Source: Aminobacter carboxidus
GTDB taxonomy: Bacteria > Pseudomonadota > Alphaproteobacteria > Rhizobiales > Rhizobiaceae
Length of the DNA stretch: 64,000 nt
Assembly (NCBI RefSeq): GCF_014863355.1
Contig: NZ_JACZEP010000006.1
Location: forward strand, 310,001 to 374,000
Direction: 5' to 3'
The notes below the pieces were generated by a model. It ran no database searches, was not told the origin of the DNA, and was given only the letters and a program-made list of their open reading frames with translations. Position 1 is the first letter of the stretch. Each line of letters starts with the position of its first letter. The position numbers and the translations under genes were made by a program. Shown here piece after piece: positions 26,265 to 35,965 of the stretch.

Positions 26265-26981
26265 TCAGTGCAGGCCGCCGACGCCGAGCAGGCGCTCGAC
26301 CACTTCAGGCTGGCCGGCGAGTTCCGCCGGCGTGCCCGACCAGGCAATGCGGCCACGCTCGAGGATGATGGCGCGGTCGGCGAAATCGAGCGCGCTCTGG
26401 ATACGCTGTTCGACGAGGATCACAGTCATCTCGCCACCCGAGGCGAGCTGCGAGAAGGCCGCCATCAGCTCTTCGCAGATCACCGGCGCCAGACCTTCCA
26501 ACGGTTCGTCGAGCAACAGCACGGTCGGCTTGCCCAAAATGGTGCGGGCCGTCGACAGCATCTGCTGCTCGCCGCCTGAGAGCTGGGAGCCGAGGTTCCT
26601 GCGCCGCTCCTTGAGCCGCGGAAACATTTGATAGGCTTCCTCGATGGCCGCGCGGTCGCGGCCCTTGAGCCCGACGAAAAGGTTTTCCTCGACGGTGAGC
26701 GAGGGAAAGATGCAGCGCGCTTGCGGCACGTAGCCGAGGCCGCTGCGGGCACGCGCCGAGCTTTCCTGGCTGCTCATGTCGGTGCCGCCGAGGCGGATCG
26801 AGCCGCCATAACGCTTGGTCTGTCCGGCGATGGTGGCGAGCAGCGTCGTCTTGCCCATGCCGTTGCGGCCGAGCACGGCAAGCCGCGCACCGGCCGGCAC
26901 TGCGAACGACACATTCTCCAGCACACGCGTCGGGCCGTAGCCGGCGCTCAGGTCGGCGACTTCAAGCGGCGCTGCGGTCAT
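26265..26981 (-). CDS. ABC ATPase, branched-chain/aromatic acid importer (LivF-type; probable protocatechuate uptake)
   Basis: 238 residues from ATG at 26981 (MTAAPLEVADLSAGYG); longer upstream frames run into the preceding gene. Walker A GRNGMGKTT, signature LSGGEQQML, Walker B LLLDEPLEGLAP are intact. It is the last gene of a five-gene leftward operon (binding protein, two permeases, two ATPases) and overlaps the previous ATPase gene by 20 bases. Because the operon abuts pobA-pca and carries a PcaQ-type box, it likely corresponds to the PcaMNVWX protocatechuate importer known from Sinorhizobium meliloti rather than to an amino-acid importer. Confidence 0.9.
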   Translation of the reverse strand: MTAAPLEVADLSAGYGPTRVLENVSFAVPAGARLAVLGRNGMGKTTLLATIAGQTKRYGGSIRLGGTDMSSQESSARARSGLGYVPQARCIFPSLTVEENLFVGLKGRDRAAIEEAYQMFPRLKERRRNLGSQLSGGEQQMLSTARTILGKPTVLLLDEPLEGLAPVICEELMAAFSQLASGGEMTVILVEQRIQSALDFADRAIILERGRIAWSGTPAELAGQPEVVERLLGVGGLH

Positions 26982-27726
26982 TGGCGTAGCTTCCGAGATA
27001 GGCTTCGCGGACGCGCGCATCCCTGGTGACGTCACCGGGCGAACCGTCGAAGATGACAGCACCTGCGGCGAGCACGATGACGCGCTTGGCAAAGCGGAAA
27101 ACGAGATCCATGTCGTGCTCGATCATCAGCACGGCAAGGTCGGCGGGCAGGCCAGCAAGGGCGACCTCGATGCGCGGGGTGTCGCTCTGCGGCACGCCGG
27201 CGGCGGGCTCGTCGAGCAGCAGCACCTTGGGCTTGAGCGCCAGGGCCAGCGCGATCTCGAGGAGGCGCTGCTGGCCGTAGGCGATCTCGGCGACCTTGCG
27301 GGTAGCGATATGGTCGAGGCCAAGCGTGCGCAGCAGTTCGGCGACCTCGGCCATGACATCTGCCTTGGCCTGGTAGTGGCCGAAGATCGCGCCGGTGCGC
27401 CCGGTGCGCTGCATGACGGCGAGCGCCAGATGCTCTTCCGGCGTCATGTCGGGGAACAGGCGCGTCACCTGAAACGAGCGCACGAGACCCTGGCGCACGC
27501 GCGGCACAGGCCCGAGTGCCGTGACGTCGTTGCCGGCGAGCACAACCTTGCCGGAATCGGGTTCGAGATGCCCGGTGACCAGATTGACGAAGGTGGTCTT
27601 GCCAGCGCCGTTGGGGCCGATCAGGGCGACGCGGTCGCCGGGGTTCATGGTGATCGAGATGTTTTGCGTGACGGCAAGGCCGCCGAACGCCTTGTTGAGG
27701 TTTTCGACCTGGAAGACCGCGCTCAT
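26962..27726 (-). CDS. ABC ATPase, branched-chain/aromatic acid importer (LivG-type)
   Basis: 254 residues, ATG at 27726 (MSAVFQVENLNKAFGG). Walker A GPNGAGKTT, signature variant IAYGQQRLLEIALAL as in LivG proteins, Walker B LLLDEPAAGVPQSD, and H-loop IEHDMDLVF. Its start overlaps the upstream permease stop by four bases and its stop overlaps the second ATPase start by 20, showing tight translational coupling. The residues ending Walker B (GVPQ instead of GMNP) are a little unusual for LivG and may mark a non-amino-acid subfamily. Confidence 0.9.
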   Translation of the reverse strand: MSAVFQVENLNKAFGGLAVTQNISITMNPGDRVALIGPNGAGKTTFVNLVTGHLEPDSGKVVLAGNDVTALGPVPRVRQGLVRSFQVTRLFPDMTPEEHLALAVMQRTGRTGAIFGHYQAKADVMAEVAELLRTLGLDHIATRKVAEIAYGQQRLLEIALALALKPKVLLLDEPAAGVPQSDTPRIEVALAGLPADLAVLMIEHDMDLVFRFAKRVIVLAAGAVIFDGSPGDVTRDARVREAYLGSYANDRSAA

Positions 27727-28733
27727 TTGGCGTTTCCCCTGAAGCGCTCGACGAACGAAAGCCCCGTGCCATAGAGGCCACGCGGCGCAAACAGCACCAC
27801 GGCGATCAGCAGGGCGCCGACGATGGTCAGCCAGTGGAACGGATTGGCCGCCGAGACGAAATCCTCGAACCACATGAAGCTGACGGTGCCGATCAGCGCG
27901 CCATAGAGCGAGCCGGTGCCGCCAAGCACCAGCATCACCAGTGCTTCGGCCGACAGCGTGAAGCTGAGCGAGTCGAGGCCGACGACCTGGGTCGAGATGG
28001 CGTTGAGCGCGCCGCCCGTGCCCGCCACCGCACCCGAGATGACGTACATCTTGAGCAGCGTGCCCTGTACCGAAGCGCCCATGGCGCGGATGCGGATCGG
28101 GTCTTCCTTGATGCCGCGGCAAAGCATGCCGAAGGGCGAACGGGTGATCAGGCGCAGCACGATGAAGGTGATGACCACCAGCGCCACGGCAAAGCCATAG
28201 GCGGTGCGGCCCCAGAGATCGAAAGCGAAGATGCCGAACACCGGATCGGGCGTGATGCCGGACAGGCCGTCGCTGCCGCCGGTGTAGGCCGAGGCCTTGT
28301 TGGCGGCTTCGTGGAACAGATGGACGACGGCGATGGACAGCACCAACTGCGCCAGCCCATGGCCGCGCAGGATGACCGCACCGGAGACGACGCCAGCGAC
28401 AGCACCGCCAACAGCACCAACGACGACCATCAAAAGCGGATCGGTGATGCCGAAATGGACAGCAGCGATGCCCGAGGCGTAGGCGCCGGCGCCGAAGAGT
28501 GCGGCATGGCCAAGGGTGGCTATGCCGCAAAAACCGGTGACGAGATCGATCGACAGCACCAAAAGGGCAACGCCGAGGATGCGGGTCAGCAGCGCCAGAT
28601 TGTTGGGAAACAGGAAGTAGCCGATGGCGGCGACCACCAGGATGACGGCGAGGCCGACGAGGTCGCGCACCAGCCAGTTCGGCCGTGTCGACCGCGCCGG
28701 CGTGCTGGCGGAGATGTTTTCGATCGACGCCAT
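27723..28733 (-). CDS. ABC permease, branched-chain/aromatic acid importer (LivM-type)
   Basis: 336 residues with about eight to nine membrane helices. LivM signatures: DLVTGFCGIATLGHAALFGAGAYA, RSPFGMLCRGIKEDPIRIRAMG (cytoplasmic coupling loop) and GGTGSLYGALIG. It is the second permease of the operon, placed directly after the LivH-type gene (stop and start adjoin at 28733/28734) and overlapping the LivG-type gene by four bases. Confidence 0.92.
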   Translation of the reverse strand: MASIENISASTPARSTRPNWLVRDLVGLAVILVVAAIGYFLFPNNLALLTRILGVALLVLSIDLVTGFCGIATLGHAALFGAGAYASGIAAVHFGITDPLLMVVVGAVGGAVAGVVSGAVILRGHGLAQLVLSIAVVHLFHEAANKASAYTGGSDGLSGITPDPVFGIFAFDLWGRTAYGFAVALVVITFIVLRLITRSPFGMLCRGIKEDPIRIRAMGASVQGTLLKMYVISGAVAGTGGALNAISTQVVGLDSLSFTLSAEALVMLVLGGTGSLYGALIGTVSFMWFEDFVSAANPFHWLTIVGALLIAVVLFAPRGLYGTGLSFVERFRGNAK

Positions 28734-29597
28734 CTACCTGCTCCTGCCCAGCAGGCCGCGCGGGAAGACGCAGACGATGGCGATGACGGCGAGGTAGAAA
28801 AAGAACTCGCCATATTCCGGCAGAAGGTAGCGGCCTGTGGTGTCGATGGCGCCGAGCAGCAGGCAGGCAAGCAGCGCGCCGGGGATGGAGCCGGCGCCGC
28901 CGACCGAGACGACGACTAGGAAGGTGACCATGTAGCGCAGCGCGTAATAGGGCTCGATGGGCAGGAGTTCGGCGCCGACGATGCCACCAAACGCAGCGAG
29001 GCCGACGGCGACCGCGAAGCTGACCGCATAAACGATCCTGGTGCGCACACCGAGCGAGGCGGCCATGGCGGCATTGTCGACAGAGGCGCGCAGCTTGACG
29101 CCGAACGAGGTCCTTTCGATCAGGTACCAGAGCGCTGCGGCAACGGCGACACCGCAGGCGATGGCGAACAGCTTGTGGGCGGCAATCGAGCGGAAGCCGA
29201 GATCGACCGGACCGCGCAGCGTCTCGGGCAGCGGAATGGTCTTAAGCGTCGGGCCGAAGACATAGTTGGCGATGCCGATGACGCAGAAGGTGATGCCGAT
29301 CGTCATCAGCACCTGGGTGAGTTCGGGCGCGCCATAGATGCGGCGGTAGAGGAAGCGCTCGACCGGGATGGCGATGATGATGGTGCCGACCACGGCGACA
29401 AGGATCGCAACCCCATAGTCGAAGCCGAGCATCTGGGTGGCATAAGACGCGATGTAGCCGCCGATCATGGCGAAGGCGCCATGGGCGAGGTTGACCACGC
29501 GCATCAGGCCCATGGTCACTGAAAGTCCGATCGAGATGACGAACAGCACCATGCCATAGGCAAGGGCGTCGATCCCAACGCTGAGAACGGTTTGCAT
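28734..29597 (-). CDS. ABC permease, branched-chain/aromatic acid importer (LivH-type)
   Basis: 287 residues from ATG at 29597 (MQTVLSVGIDALAYGM); a longer frame of 12 codons upstream has no support. LivH signatures: MRVVNLAHGAFAMIGGY, ERTSFGVKLRASVDNAAMAASLGV (coupling loop) and VGGAGSIPGALLACLLLG. It follows the binding-protein gene after 63 bp and is coupled to the LivM-type gene. Confidence 0.92.
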   Translation of the reverse strand: MQTVLSVGIDALAYGMVLFVISIGLSVTMGLMRVVNLAHGAFAMIGGYIASYATQMLGFDYGVAILVAVVGTIIIAIPVERFLYRRIYGAPELTQVLMTIGITFCVIGIANYVFGPTLKTIPLPETLRGPVDLGFRSIAAHKLFAIACGVAVAAALWYLIERTSFGVKLRASVDNAAMAASLGVRTRIVYAVSFAVAVGLAAFGGIVGAELLPIEPYYALRYMVTFLVVVSVGGAGSIPGALLACLLLGAIDTTGRYLLPEYGEFFFYLAVIAIVCVFPRGLLGRSR

Positions 29598-29660
29598 CGT
29601 GTGATCCAGCAGCAGCCCGGACGCTTTTGGCATCCGGGCCCTGTCGTTGGCGTAACGCTG

Positions 29661-30833
29661 TTACTTCAAGGCGGCAAGGCCGGGGTCGCCCTGCTTCTCG
29701 AAGGTCGCGATTTCCTTGTTGTAGTAGGAACCGTCCTCGGCCTTGGCGACTTCGCGCAGATAGATGTTCTGCGTGATATGGCGGCTTTCGGCATCGATCG
29801 AGACCGGGCCGCGCGGGCTCTCCCAGGCGAGACCCTTGACCGCATCGACGGCCTTCTGGGCATCCTGTTTGCCGCTGGTCGCCTCGATCATCTTGTAGAT
29901 GACATGCATGCCGTCATAAGCGCCGACCGAAGGGAACGACAGTTCGGCCGGGTTGCCGATCGCCTTGCGCGCGGCTTCGACGAATGTCTTGTTTTCGGCC
30001 GAGTCGTGCGAGACGGCGTAGTGGAAGGTGGTCAGCAGGCCGGCGGCCGCGTCGCCGAGTGCCGGCAGGTCGGATTCCTGTGTCAAGTCGCCAGGGGCGA
30101 GGAACTGCACGCCGGCCTTGGCCAGGCCGTTCTCGTTGTAGGCCTTGACGAAGCCGAGCGTCGTCGGCCCCGACGGCAGGAAGGCGAAGACGGCATCGGC
30201 ACCGGAATCCTTGACCCGCTGCATGATCGGGCTGAAGTCGTTCGTCGACAGCGGCATGCGGATGGAATCGACGACCTCGCCACCTTCAGCGGTGAAGGTG
30301 GTCTTGAAGGCGTTTTCGGAATCGACGCCCGGGCCGTAGTCGGAGACGACAGTGATGACCTTCTTGACACCGCGCTCCTTGGCGACCTTGGCCATCGGCG
30401 CTGAAGTCTGCCAGGTGGTGAAGGAGGTGCGCACGACCAGTGGGCTCTTGGTGACGATCGCCGAAGTGGCGGCGTTCATGACGACCAGCGGCACGTTGGC
30501 CTGCTCGAGCAGCGGGGTGACGGCCATGGCGTCAGGGGTGAAGTAGAAGCCGGCGAGATACTGCACGCCTTCCTTGACCACCAGTTCCTGGGCCAGCGCC
30601 TTGGACTGGGCCGGGTCGGCAGCTGGCAGGTCGCGGTAGACGATCTCGATGTCGTCGTCGCCGACCTTGGCGCCGTTGAGCGCCATCCAGGCGTCGATGC
30701 CGGCCTTGAAATTCTTGCCCTGGATGGCGAATGGGCCGGAGAACGGACCGACGACACCGACCTTGATGGTATCGGCGAAAGCGGTGCTGGAAAGCGCGAG
30801 GACCGCGAGTGCGGCCAGAATGGACGTCTTCAA
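29661..30833 (-). CDS. ABC substrate-binding protein, probable protocatechuate/aromatic acid binding (Leu/Ile/Val-type)
   Basis: 390 residues from a TTG at 30833; AGGGAGG precedes it and a signal peptide follows directly (LKTSILAALAVLALSSTAFA, cut before DTIKVG). Periplasmic_binding_6 fold: VGVVGPFSGPFAIQGKNF, GFYFTPDAMAVTPLLEQANVPLV, VVSDYGPGVDSENAF and the C-terminal DGMHVIYKMIEATSG. Family members in pca clusters bind aromatic acids. A PcaQ-type box lies 116 bp upstream (30949-30964). The neighbouring pobA and pca genes make protocatechuate or 4-hydroxybenzoate the likely ligand; this is inference from context and box, not from ligand residues. Confidence 0.88.
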   Translation of the reverse strand: MKTSILAALAVLALSSTAFADTIKVGVVGPFSGPFAIQGKNFKAGIDAWMALNGAKVGDDDIEIVYRDLPAADPAQSKALAQELVVKEGVQYLAGFYFTPDAMAVTPLLEQANVPLVVMNAATSAIVTKSPLVVRTSFTTWQTSAPMAKVAKERGVKKVITVVSDYGPGVDSENAFKTTFTAEGGEVVDSIRMPLSTNDFSPIMQRVKDSGADAVFAFLPSGPTTLGFVKAYNENGLAKAGVQFLAPGDLTQESDLPALGDAAAGLLTTFHYAVSHDSAENKTFVEAARKAIGNPAELSFPSVGAYDGMHVIYKMIEATSGKQDAQKAVDAVKGLAWESPRGPVSIDAESRHITQNIYLREVAKAEDGSYYNKEIATFEKQGDPGLAALK

Positions 30834-30948
30834 TTTTTCCTCCCTATGAACGGGTCCACACTGTCGAACATGCTGGTCCCGGTATCTCCTGTGCCGCCAA
30901 GTGTCATGCTCGAAACGGTAATGTAAAATGAAAAGAATCGAGCAAACC

Positions 30949-30964
30949 ATAACCTGACGGGTAT
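30949..30964 (-). promoter_or_regulatory. PcaQ-type box before the importer operon
   Basis: ATAACC-TGAC-GGGTAT, one mismatch from a perfect dyad and close to the ATAACC-N4-GGTTAA site known for PcaQ in Sinorhizobium. It lies between the pobA stop and the binding-protein start, reading toward the importer. Confidence 0.65.
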
Positions 30965-30973
30965 GCAATTCTG

Positions 30974-32233
<1,260 letters not shown>

Positions 32234-33298
32234 CTATTTGTCTTGCCGCGCGCCTATGCTTTCTATCTGGCCGGCGAGCGACGCCGCTTGCCCGAGCGAC
32301 GCCGCAGCCGCCACAACCATCTGCGGCAGGAGCAGCCATTCCAGCGTCCACGCAGCGCCCGAACGCTCCTGTTCGTGCACCAGCGCGTGGTGCATGCCCG
32401 ACAGCTGCGTCGCATTGAAACAAGCGAGCGTGACAAGCACCTCGGCCGCGACCGGGTTCTGCTTGTGCGGCATCGCCGACGAGCCGCCTCCGCCAACGAG
32501 CGCAATTTCCGAGCCGTCCTGCGCCATCAGGGCGACATCCTGGCCGAACTTGCCGAGGCTGCCGGTGACGAGCGACAGAAGCCCGGCGAAATCGGCGAGA
32601 CGGTCGCGCTGGCTGTGCCATTGCGGCGCGTCGCCAAGACCGAGCCTTTGCGCCAGCGACCCGCGCACCGCCGCTGCCTTGTCGCCCAGCTTTTCCAGCG
32701 TGCCGGCGGCACCGCCGAACTGGACGACGAGAAGTTCGGGGCGGATCGCCGCCAGCCGGGCGCGATGACGCTGCAGCGGCGCAAGCCAGGACGAGACGCG
32801 GTCGGAAACAGTGATCGGGATCGCCGCCTGCATGCGGGTGCGCCCTATCAACGGGCGGGTGCCGAAACGGGTTTGGAGCACATCAAGCCTTGCGACTACA
32901 TCGGCGAGCAGAGCGTCGAGACGCTCGACCACCGGCTTCAGCCGCAGCACCAGTGCCGTGTCGATGACATCCTGGCTGGTGGCGCCGAAATGGACCTTGT
33001 CGCCATGGGGCTCGCCGACCGCACCACGCAGTTGGCGCACCAGATCGGGCACGACGACGCCATCGCGGGCAACGGCTGCACCGAGTGCCCCCATGTCGGG
33101 CCTGAACGAGGTGATGGCGGCAGCGATGGCAGCCGCAGCCTCCAGGCCGATCACGCCCGCGTCGGCCTCGGCCTCGGCCAGCGCACGCTCGAAGGCGAGC
33201 ATCGCCGCAATCTCCGCATCGGCGGAGAACTGGCGCGCTGTCTCGGCGTCTGCCAGCAGGCCGGAAAGGAACGGATGATCGAAGGGCGATACGGTCAT
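32234..33298 (-). CDS. pcaB: 3-carboxy-cis,cis-muconate cycloisomerase
   Basis: 354 residues, the short form usual in alphaproteobacteria (about 350 against 450 in pseudomonads). Fumarase/ASL superfamily: HFGATSQDVIDTALVLRL and the signature GGSSAMPHKQNPVAAEV. It converts 3-carboxymuconate to gamma-carboxymuconolactone, the step after ring cleavage by PcaGH. It follows pcaG after nine bases in the pcaDCHGB operon. Confidence 0.96.
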   Translation of the reverse strand: MTVSPFDHPFLSGLLADAETARQFSADAEIAAMLAFERALAEAEADAGVIGLEAAAAIAAAITSFRPDMGALGAAVARDGVVVPDLVRQLRGAVGEPHGDKVHFGATSQDVIDTALVLRLKPVVERLDALLADVVARLDVLQTRFGTRPLIGRTRMQAAIPITVSDRVSSWLAPLQRHRARLAAIRPELLVVQFGGAAGTLEKLGDKAAAVRGSLAQRLGLGDAPQWHSQRDRLADFAGLLSLVTGSLGKFGQDVALMAQDGSEIALVGGGGSSAMPHKQNPVAAEVLVTLACFNATQLSGMHHALVHEQERSGAAWTLEWLLLPQMVVAAAASLGQAASLAGQIESIGARQDK

Positions 33299-33307
33299 GG
33301 GATGTGA

Positions 33308-33922
33308 TCAGATGTCGAAGAACACCGTTTCCTTTTCGCCCTGGAGATGGATGTCGAAGACGTAGGCATCGCCTTGCCGCTCGGCGATCAGGGTCGGCAC
33401 GCGGACACGATGCTCGATGCGGGCGAGCACCGGATCCTCGGCATTGGCAGCTTCTTCGTCGGCAAAATACATGCGTGTGTTGAGCCCAAGATTGATGCCG
33501 CGGGCGACGATCCAGAAGCTGACATGCGGCGCCATCAGCACGCCGGGCTTGTAAGGCACGCGGCCCGGCTTGATCGATTGGAACAGACATTCGCCTGTCG
33601 TCATGTCGGTGGCCTTGCGGCCCCAGCCGGTGAAGTTGGGATCGGCGGTCCCCCGGATTTCGGTCGGCGAGTTGTAGAGGCCGGCGCTGTCTGCCTGCCA
33701 GATCTCGACCAGCGCATCCTTGAGTGGCGTGCCGGTGCCGTCGAGCACGCGGGCGCGGATGCCAATGCGCTCGCCCAGGGTCTTGTCGTTGACCATCTCG
33801 TCGCCGAGATCCCTGGCGATAACGCCCGAAATGCCAGAGAAGTTCGGCGTCAGGCCGATATGGACGTAAGGACCGGCGGTCTGCGAGGGGCTTTCCTTGA
33901 GCCGGTTGAGCGACTGGACCAT
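33308..33922 (-). CDS. pcaG: Protocatechuate 3,4-dioxygenase alpha subunit
   Basis: 204 residues from ATG at 33922 ([21 protein letters not shown]). Intradiol dioxygenase fold: LVEIWQADSAGLYN, FTGWGRKATD and YADEEAANAEDPV-type segment. The alpha subunit lacks the iron ligands and completes the active site of PcaH. Start and pcaH stop share one base (TGATG), so the two subunits are translated together in equal amounts. Confidence 0.96.
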   Translation of the reverse strand: MVQSLNRLKESPSQTAGPYVHIGLTPNFSGISGVIARDLGDEMVNDKTLGERIGIRARVLDGTGTPLKDALVEIWQADSAGLYNSPTEIRGTADPNFTGWGRKATDMTTGECLFQSIKPGRVPYKPGVLMAPHVSFWIVARGINLGLNTRMYFADEEAANAEDPVLARIEHRVRVPTLIAERQGDAYVFDIHLQGEKETVFFDI

Positions 33923-34671
33923 CAGTTGCCCTCCAGGCGGTTTTCGAACACCGAGGAACGGCGGCCACGCAGCACGATGTCGAACTTGTAGGCGCGCGCA
34001 TCCATCGGGATCGTTGCCTGCATGTCGAGCGCCGCAACCAGCATTTCGACCGCAGCCTTGTCTGGAATGGTCCGCACGATCGGGCACTGCCAGATCATCG
34101 GGTCGCCCTCGAAATACATCTGGGTGATCAGGCGCTGGGCGAAGCCGTGGCCGAAAACCGAGAAATGGATGTGGGCCGGGCGCCAGTCGTTGACACCGTT
34201 CGGCCAGGGGTAGGCGCCCGGGCGGATGGTGCGGAAGGCGTAAGCGCCGTCCTCGTCGGTAATGGTGCGGCCGCAGCCGCCGAAATTGGGATCGAGGGCG
34301 GCGATGTAACCCTCCTTCTTGTGGCGATAGCGCCCGCCGGCATTGGCCTGCCAGAACTCCAGCAGAGCGCCCGGCACGCCGTTGCCGCGCTCATCGAGCA
34401 CGCGGCCATAAACGATGATGCGCTCACCGATGGCACTTTCGCCCGGCTTGGCGAAATTGTGGATCAGGTCGTTATCGAGCGCGCCCAGAATGCCGTGACC
34501 GAAGACCGGACCGGTGATTTCGGAAATGGTGTTGTCGAGCGACAGCAGCGCCTTCTCAGGCGAGCGCAGCACCGAGGTCTTGTAGTCAGGCGTGAGGCCC
34601 CGCGGGTGCCAGGAGCGGTCACGCTGGAAGAAAGCGCCGATCTCGGGGGGATGCTTGGTCTCAGCGCTCAT
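33922..34671 (-). CDS. pcaH: Protocatechuate 3,4-dioxygenase beta subunit
   Basis: 249 residues from ATG at 34671 ([15 protein letters not shown]). Carries the non-heme Fe(III) ligands: tyrosine in [10 protein letters not shown], tyrosine in [12 protein letters not shown] and the two histidines of [10 protein letters not shown]. Together with PcaG it cleaves protocatechuate between the hydroxyls to 3-carboxy-cis,cis-muconate. Its start overlaps the pcaC stop by 11 bases. Confidence 0.97.
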   Translation of the reverse strand: MSAETKHPPEIGAFFQRDRSWHPRGLTPDYKTSVLRSPEKALLSLDNTISEITGPVFGHGILGALDNDLIHNFAKPGESAIGERIIVYGRVLDERGNGVPGALLEFWQANAGGRYRHKKEGYIAALDPNFGGCGRTITDEDGAYAFRTIRPGAYPWPNGVNDWRPAHIHFSVFGHGFAQRLITQMYFEGDPMIWQCPIVRTIPDKAAVEMLVAALDMQATIPMDARAYKFDIVLRGRRSSVFENRLEGN

Positions 34672-35065
34672 CGGAATTGCCCGCATCCATGTCGGCGAAA
34701 ACCTGCTTGGCGATCTTGATGGCACGGTTCGCCGCCGGCACGCCGGCATAGATCGCGACATGCAGGAAGGTCTCGCAGATGTCGTCGCGCGATGCCCCGG
34801 TGTTGGCTGTGGCGCGCACATGCATCGCCACCTCCTCGTCGTGGCCGAGCGCTGCCAGCAGCGCCAGCGTGACCATCGAACGCTCGCGCTTGCTCCAGGT
34901 CGGCCGCGCCCAGACCGTGCCCCATGCCGATTCGGTGATCAGCTCCTGGAACGGCCGGTCGAAATCGGTCGCGGCCGCTTCGGCGCGGTCGACATGGGCG
35001 TCGCCGAGCACCTGACGTCGGACGGCGAGACCTTCGCGATATCTGGCCGAAGCGGTCGCATTCAT
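34661..35065 (-). CDS. pcaC: 4-carboxymuconolactone decarboxylase
   Basis: 134 residues from ATG at 35065 ([17 protein letters not shown]), the length of stand-alone PcaC. Contains [23 protein letters not shown] and the catalytic-site helix [18 protein letters not shown] of the carboxymuconolactone decarboxylase/AhpD fold. It decarboxylates gamma-carboxymuconolactone to beta-ketoadipate enol-lactone. Seven bases separate it from pcaD. In some bacteria PcaC is fused to PcaD; here they are separate. Confidence 0.96.
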   Translation of the reverse strand: MNATASARYREGLAVRRQVLGDAHVDRAEAAATDFDRPFQELITESAWGTVWARPTWSKRERSMVTLALLAALGHDEEVAMHVRATANTGASRDDICETFLHVAIYAGVPAANRAIKIAKQVFADMDAGNSDER

Positions 35066-35072
35066 TGTCAGT

Positions 35073-35870
35073 TCACTCCAGTGGAAGGCGGGCAACGAAG
35101 CGCTTGATCAGGGCGACGAGCTCGTCGGGCTTTTCGACGCAAGGGATATGACCGGCGCCGTCGATGATCTTGAAGCGCGAGCCGGGGATGAGGTCGGCCA
35201 AGGCGCGCACCACCGCCGGCGGGGTCGAGCCGTCCTGGTCGCCGACGACGCAGAGCGTGGGAACCGCGATCACCTTGGCGGCTTCGGTATAATCGGCATC
35301 GCGCAGTGCCGCGCAGGTGCCGGCGTAGCCGGCGAGCGGCTGGCGCTCCACCATGTTGCGGTAGCCTGTCAGGTCGGCCTTGCGCTGTGCATGGAACTCG
35401 GGCGTGAACCAGCGTTCGAGGATGGTGTCGGTGATCGCAGCGATGCCATCCTTTTCGACAGCGGCGATGCGGGCGTTCCACAGCTCGGCGGTGCCGATCT
35501 TGTTGGCGGTGTCGCAGAGGATGAGCGCACTGACCAGATCGGGACGCCTGGCATACAGCCCCTGCGCGACGAGCCCGCCGACCGACAGGCCACAGACGAT
35601 GGCGCCCTTGACGTTGAGGTGATCGAGCAGGCCAACGAGATCACCGACGTGATCCTCGATCGAATAGGGAGAGGCGCCGATATCCGACAGGCCATGGCCG
35701 CGCTTGTCGTAGGTGACGATGGGAAAGTCGCCGGCAATGCGGACGATGACATCACGCCAGATGCGGAAATCGGTGCCGAGCGAATTGACGAAGACGAAGA
35801 CCGGCTTGTCCGCGGGCCCGCCGATGAGCTGGTGGTGCAGCGTGACGCCGCCGATGTCGATAAACTGCAC
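35073..35870 (-). CDS. pcaD: 3-oxoadipate enol-lactonase
   Basis: 265 residues from a GTG at 35870, chosen because GAGGAG stands nine bases before it; a TTG at 35888 is less likely. Alpha/beta hydrolase: nucleophile Ser in CGLSVGGLVAQG, acid Asp in VVGDQDGSTP and His in DGAGHIPCVEKP. It hydrolyses beta-ketoadipate enol-lactone to beta-ketoadipate. First gene of the leftward pcaDCHGB operon; a PcaQ box lies 71-86 bases upstream. The genes for the last steps (pcaIJ, pcaF) are not in the window. Confidence 0.95.
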   Translation of the reverse strand: MQFIDIGGVTLHHQLIGGPADKPVFVFVNSLGTDFRIWRDVIVRIAGDFPIVTYDKRGHGLSDIGASPYSIEDHVGDLVGLLDHLNVKGAIVCGLSVGGLVAQGLYARRPDLVSALILCDTANKIGTAELWNARIAAVEKDGIAAITDTILERWFTPEFHAQRKADLTGYRNMVERQPLAGYAGTCAALRDADYTEAAKVIAVPTLCVVGDQDGSTPPAVVRALADLIPGSRFKIIDGAGHIPCVEKPDELVALIKRFVARLPLE

Positions 35871-35940
35871 TCGAAATTCTCCTCGCAATGACAGTGAATG
35901 AGATGTTTGGTTTGGTAAAATGATATTTTGTGGCCTTCTC

Positions 35941-35956
35941 TTAACTCCACGGTTAT
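35941..35956 (-). promoter_or_regulatory. PcaQ box between pcaD and pcaQ
   Basis: Reading toward pcaD the sequence is ATAACC-GTGG-AGTTAA, one base off the ATAACC-N4-GGTTAA PcaQ site. It ends nine bases before the pcaQ ATG, so binding could both activate pcaD and repress pcaQ. Confidence 0.8.
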
Positions 35957-35965
35957 GAAAAGCCT

